Assembly: GCA_026391355.1 (NCBI GenBank) | Contig: JAPLDH010000013.1 | Coordinates: forward strand, 57,921-121,920 | Direction of reading: 5' to 3' | From: Bacteroidota bacterium | Lineage (GTDB): Bacteria; Bacteroidota; Bacteroidia; Bacteroidales; FEN-979 | Length of the DNA stretch: 64,000 nt | In this document: in pieces, positions 8,564 through 18,413 of the stretch | Numbering within the stretch: position 1 is the stretch's first letter | How the letters are laid out: every line of letters starts with the position of its first letter | The notes under the pieces: generated by a model | Database searches by the model: none | What the model saw: only the letters and a program-made list of their open reading frames with translations | Told to the model about the DNA's origin: nothing | Program-made: the position numbers and the translations under genes

Positions 8564-9418
8564 CTATATATCCAATTTAAATTGCTGGTTTGAATACTTC
8601 TCAATCCTTTTATAAAAATCTATTCCTCTTGGATGTTTTGAATAAAATGCCAGATAATAAAGAGGCAAATTTTTATCACTGGAGCGGATTTGATGCATGT
8701 TCTTTTCCGGAATATATCCCAGAGACTTCATGCGCATAACGTATTTATCAGCCAAAAACTTAACAAGATTGACAGAATATTCTTTATTCCCATGATTGAA
8801 ATCTTCCCGCCAATTTTCATCTCCAAGATAGAGAGCAATCTTTTCATTTTCATCTTTGAGATATTTTAGAAGGTTTCTATTCCCATCCATATGTAAGGCC
8901 TGAAGGATCAGGAAATCCATTAAAATTTTTCCACCCAATGTTTCAATTGTTCTAAAATTTAAATTCAGTGAATATGGGTCAACGAAACAGAAGGGCAACA
9001 TCGTGTTTCCCTTTTTATAAGGTGGTATAGCTTTAAAAACTTGCTCAATCATTATATTGCTATCACCATAAAACAAGGTCACATCGAGATGACTAAAATT
9101 TGTTTTGACTCTTTTCTCTAAAGCCTTAAAACGATCAGGATCCGATTCGCAAAGGATATACTTGGTAAAGGGAGTTGGAATAGACATTGCAATTAAAGCA
9201 GAGGAGAAATAGGTTTTGCCGGTTTCCTGAATGGTAGCATATCCTGCACCTGCAAACAAATCTAAATAAACAAGTTGATTCCACCTGCTCTTCATGCCAC
9301 TGGTGAAAATATCACAATAACTGCCAACAAGCCTGTATTTCTCAAGGGACCATTCTCTTACACTAGGAGTAAAATTCCCATCTGGTTCAACAAGTATATT
9401 TGGATTGAATTTTTCCAT
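8564..9418 (-). CDS. tcmP: Three-Cys-motif partner protein TcmP
   Basis: 284 residues with the TcmP layout: a conserved N-terminus (VREWSLEKYRLVGSYCDIF), a Rossmann methyltransferase-like glycine motif (YLDLFAGAGYATI, about 51-63), CESDPDRFKALEKR for the ribose-binding acidic loop, FYGDSN, and FCFVDPYSLNLNF in the motif-IV position. It is therefore probably an AdoMet-dependent methyltransferase-fold protein acting with the adjacent three-Cys-motif DUF5131 protein. The reaction is not established to my knowledge. It starts at ATG 9418, one base after the hsdR stop, and is followed 2 bp later by the DUF5131 gene, so all are in one transcript with the restriction genes. Confidence 0.85.
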   Translation of the reverse strand: MEKFNPNILVEPDGNFTPSVREWSLEKYRLVGSYCDIFTSGMKSRWNQLVYLDLFAGAGYATIQETGKTYFSSALIAMSIPTPFTKYILCESDPDRFKALEKRVKTNFSHLDVTLFYGDSNIMIEQVFKAIPPYKKGNTMLPFCFVDPYSLNLNFRTIETLGGKILMDFLILQALHMDGNRNLLKYLKDENEKIALYLGDENWREDFNHGNKEYSVNLVKFLADKYVMRMKSLGYIPEKNMHQIRSSDKNLPLYYLAFYSKHPRGIDFYKRIEKYSNQQFKLDI

Positions 9419-9419
9419 T

Positions 9420-12239
9420 TTAGGCTGCTAGTGCTTCATTAAGTTCGTTGATGATCTCTTCTGTCCGCACCCCGAACAACTGCCACATCCTACCCAGACC
9501 ACCCTGGGCGTTAAAAGGATTCAGGTCGAAATCTTCCTTCTCAATATGGAAGCTGTTCACGACGTACTCCTTGATCATCCGCAGCCATTGCATCTGTTCC
9601 TCGTTGAACTTGGTAACGCCTGCTTGCTTTTTAAACACCCAATTCTGAAAATTTATATCCACCGTTTTGTCGTAAGCAGTCAGAACATGATCAATACCGC
9701 TCACTTTCCGGATCAGTGAGACAATGGCGGTAAGTTCGTTACGGGGAGAGCCGTTGCACTTTTCAATTGCTTCATATGCCCGGTAAACATTTACCGGGGT
9801 CATGAGGGGCTTATCACTCCTGAGGTTATCAAGGACCTCCTTTATCATCGCATAGGTGAGTTCACGCCTGCGGAAGGGCTGGTTATAAAAGATTTGCAGG
9901 GCAATCAGCTCATCTTTGTGCTGCTGCATCCACTCTGTAAAGTCTTTTACAAGTTCGCCGGCTTTCTGTGCATCATCTTTTTCCCAGCCGGCTTTCAGCA
10001 ATTCATCGGGATTTGCAATGTCGATCCGCTGCTCATGTGCCTTCCGCACGTTTTCAATGTATTCGTTCAGTTCGCCGGTAAAGACCCTGGCTGCTTCGTT
10101 CAACAGGGAAGCATGAAGGTTGTGAATGGAGGATTGTTTTGCATCAGGGCTTGCACCCGGCATTTCCTTCTCAACCTTTGCCTGCAGATCTTCAAATACA
10201 TCCGGATTAAATGCATTCAGAAGTTCTTTTACAACCTGTGAAACGCTTTTCCCGTTTGCCTTTTCAGCGAATTTCATTTTCTCTTTCCCGGTGATCTGTT
10301 TGTCGAGACGGGTAAGCCGGTTTGCCAATGATGTGAAGAGTTCTTCATCGCGTGCTCCAACCGCTATAGCTTGCAAAAGTTCTTTCAGTGGAACGCCCGG
10401 TTTTTTCTCTAATGGCCGGCTGTCGGTTTTCAGGCTTTTGGTTACCCCGATGGCATCCACGATCACAAAATGATCCTTGGTAATATGAGCGGTTGGCGTC
10501 ACCTTTCTCAGATCATCCAAGGTTATGGTGCGGGTTCCCCTCCCTTTCATCTGCTCAAAATAATTCCTGCTTTTAACATCTCTCATGAACAACAGGCACT
10601 CCAAGGGTTTAACATCTGTACCTGTGGCGATCATGTCAACTGTTACGGCGATTCGCGGGTGGTAGCTGTTGCGGAACTGCGCCAGGGTATTCTTTGGATC
10701 CTCTCCCTTCTCAATCACGGTTTCATTCCCATCCGTCCTGTCTTTACCGGAAGTATAAGTGATCTTCTTGCAGAACCGGTTCTCCTCCGCAAATTCTTCA
10801 CGAACGATCTGGATAATATCATCGGCATGGCTGTCGGTCTTTGCGAAGATCAGGGTCTTGGGAACCTCGAAAATACCGTTCTGATCGTATCGGTCTGGAA
10901 ATATTTTTGGAAGATGATCCCGGAAGGTGCGGATGATGGTGCGTATCTGGTTCGGATTCACGACATCCTTATCCAGTTGCAAGGCGGAATAGTGTTCGTC
11001 TTCATCCTGTAATTCCATTCTTTTCCTGCGGCTCAGCCGTTCCCTGTGCTCAATGTATTCTCCTTTCCAGAGCGTGGCGCCGTCAGTGGTTACTTTGGTG
11101 TCAATGATGAACACGTCATAGCCCACGTTCACACCGTCGGCCACAGCCATTTCATGGGTATATTCACTCACCATATTCTGATTGAAATAGCCGATGGTGC
11201 GCTTATCGGGCGTTGCAGTCAGACCAATCTCGAAAGCATCGTAATATTCAAGAACCTGTTTCCACAAGTTGTAGATACTCCGGTGACACTCATCGATTAC
11301 TATAAAGTCGAAAAATTCGATGGGCATTTTAGGATCGTATTCTACCGGAGGGATCTCTTTCGGTTGGTATTTCCGTTCATTAGGGTTTTCCTCTTCTGCG
11401 GATTCATCCAGTTCGGTGCCTTTCAGGATCGCGTACAGCCTTTGAATGGTGCTGATACAAACCTGGCTGTTGGTGGGGATATAACTCGATTTTAACCGTT
11501 GAACAGTATATAATTCGGTAAATTTCCGGTTATCGTCAACTGGAAGGTAGTTCATAAATTCCTGTTCGGCCTGTTCACCCAGGTTCCTGGTATCAACAAG
11601 GAAAAGCACACGTTTTGCCTTTGCAAACTTGAGCAGGCGATAGATAAAAGTAATCGCAGTAAATGTTTTCCCTGAGCCTGTAGCCATCTGGATCAGTGCT
11701 CTCGGTCTGTTTTCTTTAAAAGAAACCTCCAGGTGCTCGATTGCCTTAATCTGGCACTCTCTCAATCCCTGTGGCTGAAGAATAGGGAGATCATTAAGTC
11801 TACGACGCAATGACCTGTCCGTTTTGAGCCATTCTCTTATTGTCTCGGGCCGGTGAAAAGCGAATACTTCTCTTGCCCGTGGTTTAGGGTCAGTAAAGTC
11901 GGTGAACCGGGTTATTTCTCCTGTGCTGAGATAAACGTAAGGTAATGGCTCATTCTTAAGATGTCTGAGCTTTGCGGCTGCATACCCTTCGGTTTGATCT
12001 TCATGCGTGCTTAATTTATGTCCTTCTTCCTCTCTTTTTGCTTCGAGGACTCCGCAGGGTTTTCCATCGACAAATAACAGGTAATCGACAGGTCCGGCAT
12101 CCGTCAGGTATTCTTTAACGGCAATACCTGGTCCTGCATGGAGATTTACCTCTTTTATACCCTGGATAATCCAGCCACAATCGACAAGTTTATTATCGAT
12201 ATGATCTCTGGCAATTTGTTCAGGGTTTTGATTGGGCAT
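9420..12239 (-). CDS. hsdR: Type I restriction-modification system, endonuclease/translocase subunit
   Basis: 939 residues from ATG 12239. The frame extends upstream to a GTG at 12308, but MPNQNPEQIARDHIDNKL is the usual family N-terminus, so the longer form is unlikely. Visible parts are: PD-(D/E)xK nuclease residues (VDYLLFVDGKPCGVLEAK, about 50-68); Walker A MATGSGKTF (about 185); the DEAD-like box IDECH; ATPDKR; a helicase motif VI QMKGRGTRT; and a C-terminal helical EcoEI-type domain that contacts the methyltransferase. It translocates and cleaves DNA lacking the protective methylation. It is the first gene of the operon, preceded by a strong hairpin region at 12306-12415 that separates it from the next gene. 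Confidence 0.95.
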   Translation of the reverse strand: MPNQNPEQIARDHIDNKLVDCGWIIQGIKEVNLHAGPGIAVKEYLTDAGPVDYLLFVDGKPCGVLEAKREEEGHKLSTHEDQTEGYAAAKLRHLKNEPLPYVYLSTGEITRFTDFTDPKPRAREVFAFHRPETIREWLKTDRSLRRRLNDLPILQPQGLRECQIKAIEHLEVSFKENRPRALIQMATGSGKTFTAITFIYRLLKFAKAKRVLFLVDTRNLGEQAEQEFMNYLPVDDNRKFTELYTVQRLKSSYIPTNSQVCISTIQRLYAILKGTELDESAEEENPNERKYQPKEIPPVEYDPKMPIEFFDFIVIDECHRSIYNLWKQVLEYYDAFEIGLTATPDKRTIGYFNQNMVSEYTHEMAVADGVNVGYDVFIIDTKVTTDGATLWKGEYIEHRERLSRRKRMELQDEDEHYSALQLDKDVVNPNQIRTIIRTFRDHLPKIFPDRYDQNGIFEVPKTLIFAKTDSHADDIIQIVREEFAEENRFCKKITYTSGKDRTDGNETVIEKGEDPKNTLAQFRNSYHPRIAVTVDMIATGTDVKPLECLLFMRDVKSRNYFEQMKGRGTRTITLDDLRKVTPTAHITKDHFVIVDAIGVTKSLKTDSRPLEKKPGVPLKELLQAIAVGARDEELFTSLANRLTRLDKQITGKEKMKFAEKANGKSVSQVVKELLNAFNPDVFEDLQAKVEKEMPGASPDAKQSSIHNLHASLLNEAARVFTGELNEYIENVRKAHEQRIDIANPDELLKAGWEKDDAQKAGELVKDFTEWMQQHKDELIALQIFYNQPFRRRELTYAMIKEVLDNLRSDKPLMTPVNVYRAYEAIEKCNGSPRNELTAIVSLIRKVSGIDHVLTAYDKTVDINFQNWVFKKQAGVTKFNEEQMQWLRMIKEYVVNSFHIEKEDFDLNPFNAQGGLGRMWQLFGVRTEEIINELNEALAA

Positions 12240-12305
12240 ATAAAGGAGAAATAAACAATCAATGTTACGAAAATAAATAATAGGTTTTTTTGGTTTAATT
12301 TTTTT

Positions 12306-12360
12306 CACCTCAACCCCCGTCCCCTTCTCCCCAAGGAGAAGGGGTGCAGGGGATGAGGTG
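12306..12360. repeat. Extended palindromic intergenic element
   Basis: Inner perfect 10-bp stem CCCCTTCTCC/GGAGAAGGGG (12321-12330 and 12335-12344) with a CCAA loop, framed by an outer perfect CACCTCA/TGAGGTG pair (12306-12312 and 12354-12360). It lies upstream of hsdR and downstream of the gene that ends at 12474 on the other side of a short gap. It looks like a REP-type or mobile palindromic repeat rather than a simple terminator. Confidence 0.65.
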
Positions 12361-12371
12361 CATGGTAAATT

Positions 12372-12415
12372 CCCCGGGGCTTGCCCCGGAATTCGGGTTC
12401 AGGGCTCTACCCTGG
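12372..12415. repeat. Two small GC-rich inverted repeats
   Basis: CCGGGG-cttg-CCCCGG followed by CAGGG-ctcta-CCCTG, next to the palindrome at 12306-12360. No gene is seen in 12309-12473; these hairpins fill most of it. Confidence 0.5.
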
Positions 12416-12473
12416 GGTTCATACCAATTGATTTGTAATAAGATAAAAAGCAGGACATTCGTCACACTACCAG

Positions 12474-14597
12474 TTAATACTTCTTGTTTTTCAGCCTCTT
12501 AGATATAATTTCACGATAGACACGAGCCGTTGTATAATTGGGGTCTATTTCCAAAACCCGGGTGAAATCATCTTTCGCCTTTTCCAATTGACCAACTTTG
12601 ACATAAGAAATTCCCCGGTTAAAATATCCATTCGCGAACCCGGGGTCAGATTCAACGGTAGAAGTAAAGTCGTTAATTGCTTTATCCAATTTATCCAATA
12701 AGCAGTATGTCAACCCCCTGTGATACAATGATTCCTGATATTTCGGGTTAATCCTGAGCGACTTGGAATAATCCTCAATCGCGTTATCCCAATTACCTGA
12801 TTTCTCATAAGCAAGTCCTCTATTGAAATATCCAGTGGCATTTCCAGGATCTATATTAATCACTGTCGAGAAATCCCTGATCGCTTTTTCAAACATATTA
12901 ATATTATAGAATACCAGGCCTCGCTCGGTGTACGCATCTGAAAACAGGGAATCCATCTCAATCGCCTTGTTATAATCTGCCATTGCGTTGTCCCACTGGT
13001 AAAGATTACTGAACGCGAAACCGCGTTGGTAATAGTGCATTTTAACATCCAATGTTGAATCTATTCTGATTGCCTGGGAGAAATCTTCTATTGCATTAAC
13101 CCACCGGCCAAGTTTCTCATATGCACTTCCCCGGTTAATATATGAGTTCAAAAAAATCGGATTAATCCGGATTGACCGGGTGTAATCAATAATTGCTTTA
13201 TCCCATTGCCCGCTGTTACTGTATGCAAATCCTCGTTCGACGTATGGTCTTGCTTTATTGGGAGTTTTTGAAATATTATCAGCCCACAGGGTAATTTCAT
13301 CTTTCCAAATCTTGTTTCTTTCATAGGTCAGAAATGAATTTATCAAAATGAAAAAGAAAAAGAAGGCAATTGCCAGGGGCTTGTAGTTTTTCCATAATAA
13401 ACTATAGATTATGGTTATAAAAACCAGAAAAAATCCATAAGAAGGAAGATATGTACGGTGTTCATAAACAACATCATTTATAGGAATAATACTTGATTCT
13501 ACAGATAATGTAAGGAAAAACCAAAATATACCGAAAGAGATGAGCCGGTTCCTTTTAAATTGAAAAACCGCCAACAGAATTAGTCCCAGAATAATGATAA
13601 AGCTTCCCATGGTCCTGAATTCAAAAAAGGAATAAGAAACCGGGAAATCATAGTCAATCATCTGATTAATCGGGAGTATCAATAGCTGGATATACTTAAT
13701 GATAACCGAAAACTGGGTAAAAAGGTAGGTAAAGGGGGTAATCGAGTATGCATGTCCTATCTGAGTCGGAATGGGTTTAAAAATACTTGTTGAGAACGTC
13801 CCAAAAAGAAAAAGAATAAATGCAATACTCCCCGCACTTATCAAAACTACCCTGTAATCAGTTAACTTGATGGATATCTTCCGGGCAGACAGGAAGAAGA
13901 TTTCAAAAAGGAGAATTGCAAATGGAAGGGTGAACGCATTTTCCTTAGTGTAAAAAGCGATAAGAGCAGAAAACAGAGAACCGCAAAACAGAAGGTATTT
14001 AAACACGGTGCGCTTTTCCAAAAGCCGGCCTTTCACGAATAAAACCAGTGAAAGAAGATAAAACATAGCCGCCAGGGAATTCATCCGCTGCACGATATAG
14101 GTGACTGACTCCGTAGCCAATGGGTGTGAAACGAAGAGTAACCCCGCGAAAACGGCAAGAATCCTTTTATGCTTCGCTATATCCCGGGTTCTCATCACAG
14201 GTGAAGATAAGATTAAAAGGGTAAGCCACCATACGAGAATCGCGTTGAGGAGATGAATTGACAGGTTTACCATATGCCAGTACCTGACATCAAGTTTAAA
14301 ATAGTGATACGTGAGTGCGAATGACAAATAGCTGACCCAACGGGTAGGGCTTATGATCATCCATGTTTTCACGTTAGCTAAATGCTGGATTTTCGTATTA
14401 TTCACTATAGAATTAAGATCGTCGAAATGAAAAGAACAGGTAAAGGAATTCAGGTATATGAAAAAACCCAGCAGAATGATGATTGCCGGTCCTGACAGAT
14501 CAGAAACTCCCTTTCCTTTAAACCTGCTAATTTTCCCAGGAAACTCCTTTGCAAAAGAGTGTTTTGCACTGATCTTTTGGTATCGTTCCTTTTTCAC
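12474..14597 (-). CDS. TMTC-like polytopic membrane protein with C-terminal TPRs
   Basis: 707 residues; a GTG at 14597 is the only plausible start. The N-terminal ~430 residues are about 10-11 TM helices of GT-C glycosyltransferase type: the first periplasmic loop carries the paired acid FHFDDLNSI, followed by HPLATESVTYIVQRMNSL, both typical of the TMTC/DUF1736 group of putative O-mannosyltransferases. The C-terminal part holds seven 34-residue TPRs (repeated YxNRGxAYxKxGxWDxAIxDY). It probably transfers sugars from a lipid carrier to secreted proteins or glycans, with the TPRs holding the acceptor; the substrate is unknown. It is followed 18 bp upstream by the GT51 gene on the same strand. 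No anomaly was seen. Confidence 0.8.
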   Translation of the reverse strand: MKKERYQKISAKHSFAKEFPGKISRFKGKGVSDLSGPAIIILLGFFIYLNSFTCSFHFDDLNSIVNNTKIQHLANVKTWMIISPTRWVSYLSFALTYHYFKLDVRYWHMVNLSIHLLNAILVWWLTLLILSSPVMRTRDIAKHKRILAVFAGLLFVSHPLATESVTYIVQRMNSLAAMFYLLSLVLFVKGRLLEKRTVFKYLLFCGSLFSALIAFYTKENAFTLPFAILLFEIFFLSARKISIKLTDYRVVLISAGSIAFILFLFGTFSTSIFKPIPTQIGHAYSITPFTYLFTQFSVIIKYIQLLILPINQMIDYDFPVSYSFFEFRTMGSFIIILGLILLAVFQFKRNRLISFGIFWFFLTLSVESSIIPINDVVYEHRTYLPSYGFFLVFITIIYSLLWKNYKPLAIAFFFFFILINSFLTYERNKIWKDEITLWADNISKTPNKARPYVERGFAYSNSGQWDKAIIDYTRSIRINPIFLNSYINRGSAYEKLGRWVNAIEDFSQAIRIDSTLDVKMHYYQRGFAFSNLYQWDNAMADYNKAIEMDSLFSDAYTERGLVFYNINMFEKAIRDFSTVINIDPGNATGYFNRGLAYEKSGNWDNAIEDYSKSLRINPKYQESLYHRGLTYCLLDKLDKAINDFTSTVESDPGFANGYFNRGISYVKVGQLEKAKDDFTRVLEIDPNYTTARVYREIISKRLKNKKY

Positions 14598-14615
14598 AAA
14601 ACAAATATAATGACC

Positions 14616-16634
14616 CTAATAGTTCAGCAGATCAAACCCTTCCTCCGAATTCACCGAATCCGCCGGTAAAGGACCCTTCTGTTTGAGCAATAACTTTGCT
14701 GGTCCTTTCAGATCCACATCCGGAACCAGCTCTTCGAAATCTGCCTCCGTGATCTGTCCTTTTCGTAACATCTTTTCCGAGAGCAGTTTATAAAATCCCG
14801 CATTTGATGCCCGGAGATGACCGTCATCATCAAATGAATACCGGAACCATTTGGGTTTTGGGATGATGGAGGCAAGAAAGATCGATTCAGCCAGGGTCAG
14901 CTTTGATGCATCCTTGTTGAAATAAAACCGGGCTGCTTCATTGGCGCCATAAACCATCGGGCCCCATTCAATGATGTTCAGGTACACCTCGTACATGCGA
15001 TCTTTCGTAGAAATCCCCTGGTTTTCGAGAAGCCACACCAACAGGACTTCTTCAAGCTTCCTGCCGATGGTTTTGTTTCGCTGCAAAAAGACATTCTTCA
15101 CGAGTTGCATGCTGATCGTACTTCCTCCCCGCACAAATTTTTTCTCTTTGATATTCGTGATGATGGCATCCCTGAATGCCTCCGGCAAAAACCCCCGGTG
15201 CTGGTAAAACCCGCCATCCTCCGAATTGAGAATAGAAGCTTGTAAATAGGGAGAGATATGCTCAAGCGTCCGGAAATTGGGATTCTCAGGTCCGACAATG
15301 ATTGTACGGACAGAGTCCCCTCTCTCATACGCTGTATGAGGAAACGGCTCGTTTATCTTTGCCAGGTCACAAGCGCCATATGAAAGCACACTGAAATGGT
15401 TGCGTTTCAGTTCGGAATCAAATTTCAGTGAATCGGGTTGCGAGAGATCCACGTAGAAACTCAACCGGTAAGAAAGATCTCCTTTCACCGCCATCCCTGA
15501 GAAACTTGTAAAAAGTCCTTCGGGAATAGAACCAAAAAGATCGCCGGCGGGGAAATCCGGTTTATTGATCCCGAAAGTTATCTGCATGGTTGGTTTTTGC
15601 CTGAACCGTAAATAGGGATGAAAATCGATCTTATTAAAGCGGACCAGTGTGCTGCTGTCGAGTTCAATGTAATCTTTTCCGACATTTATGGAAAAACCGA
15701 ACCCAAGCTGATCGAATAATACAGGTGAAGCTGCCACTTTTTCATGGTTGATGTTCAATCCCCGGATGGCCACAGAACCTGAAATGACCGTTAAATCGTC
15801 ATCCTTTCCCGATTCGGAAACATTAAAAGCTACTGTGTCAACTCCGATATTTACATTCCAGCGGTGTTGCAGAAAGGGGATCTTCACTTTGCTGCGATCC
15901 GCTGAGTACAATTTCACCAGGGCTACCCGCTGATCTTTATCAATTTGCCCTTCAATGACCCATTCTGTTTCATGATCATCCTCACTCAACCGGATTGCAC
16001 ACTTGTATATGTTATTCTCAGGAAAGCAATGATCCATGAAAAATGAGACCACATGTCCGTTCCTGTTATAGGTTACAGTAATATTGCTACTCTTCAGTGT
16101 TGACGGGATCTTGTCAAAAACTGTCTTAAAAAGGATCCTTGCCCGTGATGCAAGATTGACTGTAGCGCTCAGCGTATCCGTTTTTATATGATGATGGCCT
16201 TTCAATAGGAAAGAAAAATTGTCGGTACTGTCATGCTGGTGCAGGTTTACGCGGACATTCCTGATCTCCATTTCTTTAAGCGTGAAATGACCGGTGAGGA
16301 TTTTCCAGAAGTTCACAGCAACCTTCAGGGAATCGATCGTCAGCAGGGTATCTCCCATCACCGGTTTAACAATTATCCCTGTGAAGAGGATTCCATTCAG
16401 GTGTACCATTTTTATCCGGCCAACAGAAATTTCCGCCTGATATGCTTTGTTAAAGCTGGTGATCTTCTTCTGAATGTAAAAAGAAACGATGGCGCTTCTG
16501 AAGATAAAGGTGAGCAGGATCAGAAGGAAAAAAGAGGTAAAAATCCAAATCAGGATCTTCCGGATTCTATTCTTATCCTTGAATATTGATAAGATTTTGA
16601 ATTTCAATTGTTTTCTTTCGACCCCGGTCTTCAT
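14616..16634 (-). CDS. Biosynthetic peptidoglycan transglycosylase (GT51) with long N-terminal extension
   Basis: 672 residues from ATG 16634; a TTG at 16646 is less likely. It has a TM anchor near residues 25-45, then about 370 residues of AsmA-like beta-rich sequence. The GT51 domain (about 450-620) carries EDGGFYQHRG with the catalytic Glu, RGGSTISMQLVKNVFL, RKLEEVLLVWLLE and EVYLNIIEWGPMVYGANEAA. There is no transpeptidase domain and no SxxK motif. The enzyme should polymerise lipid II glycan strands at the outer face of the inner membrane. Compared with MtgA (about 240 residues) the N-terminal extension is long but is seen in other Bacteroidota homologues. It lies 14 bp after livM but is unrelated in function, so it may be only partly co-transcribed. 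Confidence 0.88.
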   Translation of the reverse strand: MKTGVERKQLKFKILSIFKDKNRIRKILIWIFTSFFLLILLTFIFRSAIVSFYIQKKITSFNKAYQAEISVGRIKMVHLNGILFTGIIVKPVMGDTLLTIDSLKVAVNFWKILTGHFTLKEMEIRNVRVNLHQHDSTDNFSFLLKGHHHIKTDTLSATVNLASRARILFKTVFDKIPSTLKSSNITVTYNRNGHVVSFFMDHCFPENNIYKCAIRLSEDDHETEWVIEGQIDKDQRVALVKLYSADRSKVKIPFLQHRWNVNIGVDTVAFNVSESGKDDDLTVISGSVAIRGLNINHEKVAASPVLFDQLGFGFSINVGKDYIELDSSTLVRFNKIDFHPYLRFRQKPTMQITFGINKPDFPAGDLFGSIPEGLFTSFSGMAVKGDLSYRLSFYVDLSQPDSLKFDSELKRNHFSVLSYGACDLAKINEPFPHTAYERGDSVRTIIVGPENPNFRTLEHISPYLQASILNSEDGGFYQHRGFLPEAFRDAIITNIKEKKFVRGGSTISMQLVKNVFLQRNKTIGRKLEEVLLVWLLENQGISTKDRMYEVYLNIIEWGPMVYGANEAARFYFNKDASKLTLAESIFLASIIPKPKWFRYSFDDDGHLRASNAGFYKLLSEKMLRKGQITEADFEELVPDVDLKGPAKLLLKQKGPLPADSVNSEEGFDLLNY

Positions 16635-16648
16635 AGAGGTGGACAAAA

Positions 16649-17518
16649 TTACTCTTTTGTAACAATTGTAAATCCGATAGTATCGGATTTGAATATTACC
16701 ACAATCAGAATAATTCCATAAATAATCTGGCGAAGATTCGCAGCTATGAGATTGGGTAATCCAATAAACCGAAGAGCTTCCGGTAATAATACTAAAAAAG
16801 CCGCTGCAATTAATATTCCCATAAGATTACGCATTCCTCCTATGATGACGATTGATAAAATAAAAATCGATTCATCAACAGTAAAACTGGTTGGATCTAT
16901 GTAGGAAATATAATGAGCATATAAAACACCGGGAATAGCAGCAATCATAGCACTAATTGCAAATGCGGTCACCTTTGACAAATAAACATTTTTTCCGATG
17001 GACTGGGTATAAATTTCATCTTCACTAATCGCTTTTAATACTCTCCCGAAACCTGATTTGATAATGAAACGAAGGAACATGTATATTGCCAATGTGAAAA
17101 TAATACTTAAAAGCAGAAATGGAAGTTTATTACTAAGATTTAACCCGAAAATATTTATAGGTTGAATACCCGAAATACCCAAAGGTCCATTTGTCAAGCT
17201 CATCCAGTTATTCATTATCGAAAAAATAACAATTTGAATCCCAATCGTACAGATGATAAAATAATCATCTACTGTACGAATGGCAATGGTAGAAATCAGT
17301 ATAGCTATTATCCCGCAAATAACCATTCCAACAGGAAGTGTTATAAGAAAAGGGAAATGATAATTTACTGATAAAATTGCTGTGGTGTAAGCTCCAATTC
17401 CAAAAAACCCGGCATGTGCTAATGAAATCATTCCTGCAAAACCGGCTATGAGGCTAAGACTTTGAGCCAGCATTATATAGATGGTTATTAAAATGAGGAG
17501 ATGCAGCAGGTATTCCAT
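16649..17518 (-). CDS. livM: Branched-chain-amino-acid-type ABC transporter permease (LivM family)
   Basis: 289 residues, about 8-9 TM helices. The N-terminal signature SLIAGFAGMISLAHAGFFGIGAYT is the LivM/LivH hallmark, and a cytoplasmic EAA-like loop is visible (SGFGRVLKAISEDEIYTQSIG, about 156-176). Its ATG overlaps the livH stop by one base (TAATG). With LivH it forms the membrane channel of an importer energised by the LivF and LivG ATPases. The substrate could be amino acids, amides or short peptides. The genes are notably AT-rich compared with the flanking GT51 and efflux genes. It is shorter than E. coli LivM, which has an N-terminal extension. Confidence 0.9.
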   Translation of the reverse strand: MEYLLHLLILITIYIMLAQSLSLIAGFAGMISLAHAGFFGIGAYTTAILSVNYHFPFLITLPVGMVICGIIAILISTIAIRTVDDYFIICTIGIQIVIFSIMNNWMSLTNGPLGISGIQPINIFGLNLSNKLPFLLLSIIFTLAIYMFLRFIIKSGFGRVLKAISEDEIYTQSIGKNVYLSKVTAFAISAMIAAIPGVLYAHYISYIDPTSFTVDESIFILSIVIIGGMRNLMGILIAAAFLVLLPEALRFIGLPNLIAANLRQIIYGIILIVVIFKSDTIGFTIVTKE

Positions 17519-18399
17519 TATATCTCTATTTTTTTCAGTCGTTTACCACTAATTCCCAGAGGTCTCCAAATTAGAAACATAATTAGAATGAGGTATGCTA
17601 CAGCATCCACCCATTTACTATCCATGTAATAAGCTGTAAGTTGCTGTGCAGACGCTAAAAGTATAGAACCACCGATGAGACCACAGTTACTGCCCACTCC
17701 ACCGATAATCATTGCAATTACCCCGGATAACAGCAGATTAAAACCCATAGTAGGAGTCAACCCATTTTCCGTGGCAACTAAAATGCCCGCAACAGCTGCC
17801 AGGCAGGAACCAATACCGATAGTCCATAGGATTACTCTCTCAGAATTTATTCCTTGAATACTGGCTAATTCTTTGTTGGTTGAAACTGCCCGGATACATT
17901 TACCAATCTTATTGTACTCTAAAAAGTAGATTGTAAGCATAAATAATGTTAAACTAACCGAAATTGTTATAATCTGAACATTGGTTATAAATGCACCGAA
18001 AATTTCATGCCCTATCTTAACATTAGCAATTTGTAAGCTTCTAATTTCATCGCCCCAAAGCAAGGATATACAATTTTGAAGAATTATATAAATTCCAAGT
18101 GATACAAGTAGCATTAGTAATGAGGATGCTTTTTTCTTGTTTAAAGGTCGATAAATGAATATATTGAATAAAACACCGATAAAAGCTGATAAAAAAGTAG
18201 CTATTGGAATAGCAATCCAAAGTATAATATTAAGTTGTCGAAACAATAGGTAAGTTAAATAAGCTCCAGTACTAATTATTGCAGCAAATGTTATATTAAA
18301 AAATTTAACAGGATAATAGGAGATGGCAAATGAATATGATAATAATATCACTATACAACTGGTATAGATAATATTAATTAAGATTTGAAGAAATGTCAT
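17518..18399 (-). CDS. livH: Branched-chain-amino-acid-type ABC transporter permease (LivH family)
   Basis: 293 residues, about 8 TM helices. Family blocks include YYPVKFFNITFAAIISTGAY near the N-terminus (LivH proteins have a 'GxxNFAHG'-like stretch here, diverged), LEYNKIGKCIRAVSTNKELASIQGI as the coupling loop, and VIAMIIGGVGSNCGLIGGSIL. It starts at ATG 18399 and ends one base into livM. It pairs with LivM in the same operon. The divergence of the usual NFAHG motif (here FNITFA) hints that the transported ligand differs from leucine/isoleucine/valine; that is inference. Confidence 0.87.
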   Translation of the reverse strand: MTFLQILINIIYTSCIVILLSYSFAISYYPVKFFNITFAAIISTGAYLTYLLFRQLNIILWIAIPIATFLSAFIGVLFNIFIYRPLNKKKASSLLMLLVSLGIYIILQNCISLLWGDEIRSLQIANVKIGHEIFGAFITNVQIITISVSLTLFMLTIYFLEYNKIGKCIRAVSTNKELASIQGINSERVILWTIGIGSCLAAVAGILVATENGLTPTMGFNLLLSGVIAMIIGGVGSNCGLIGGSILLASAQQLTAYYMDSKWVDAVAYLILIMFLIWRPLGISGKRLKKIEI

Positions 18400-18413
18400 G
18401 AAGGTTACGATTA

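Noticed and set aside
9448..11495. Several long plus-strand ORFs opposite hsdR
   Set aside because: Antisense shadows of a well-supported gene.
12239..12308. GTG start giving HsdR 23 extra residues
   Set aside because: The extension is not like any HsdR N-terminus and begins in the hairpin region.
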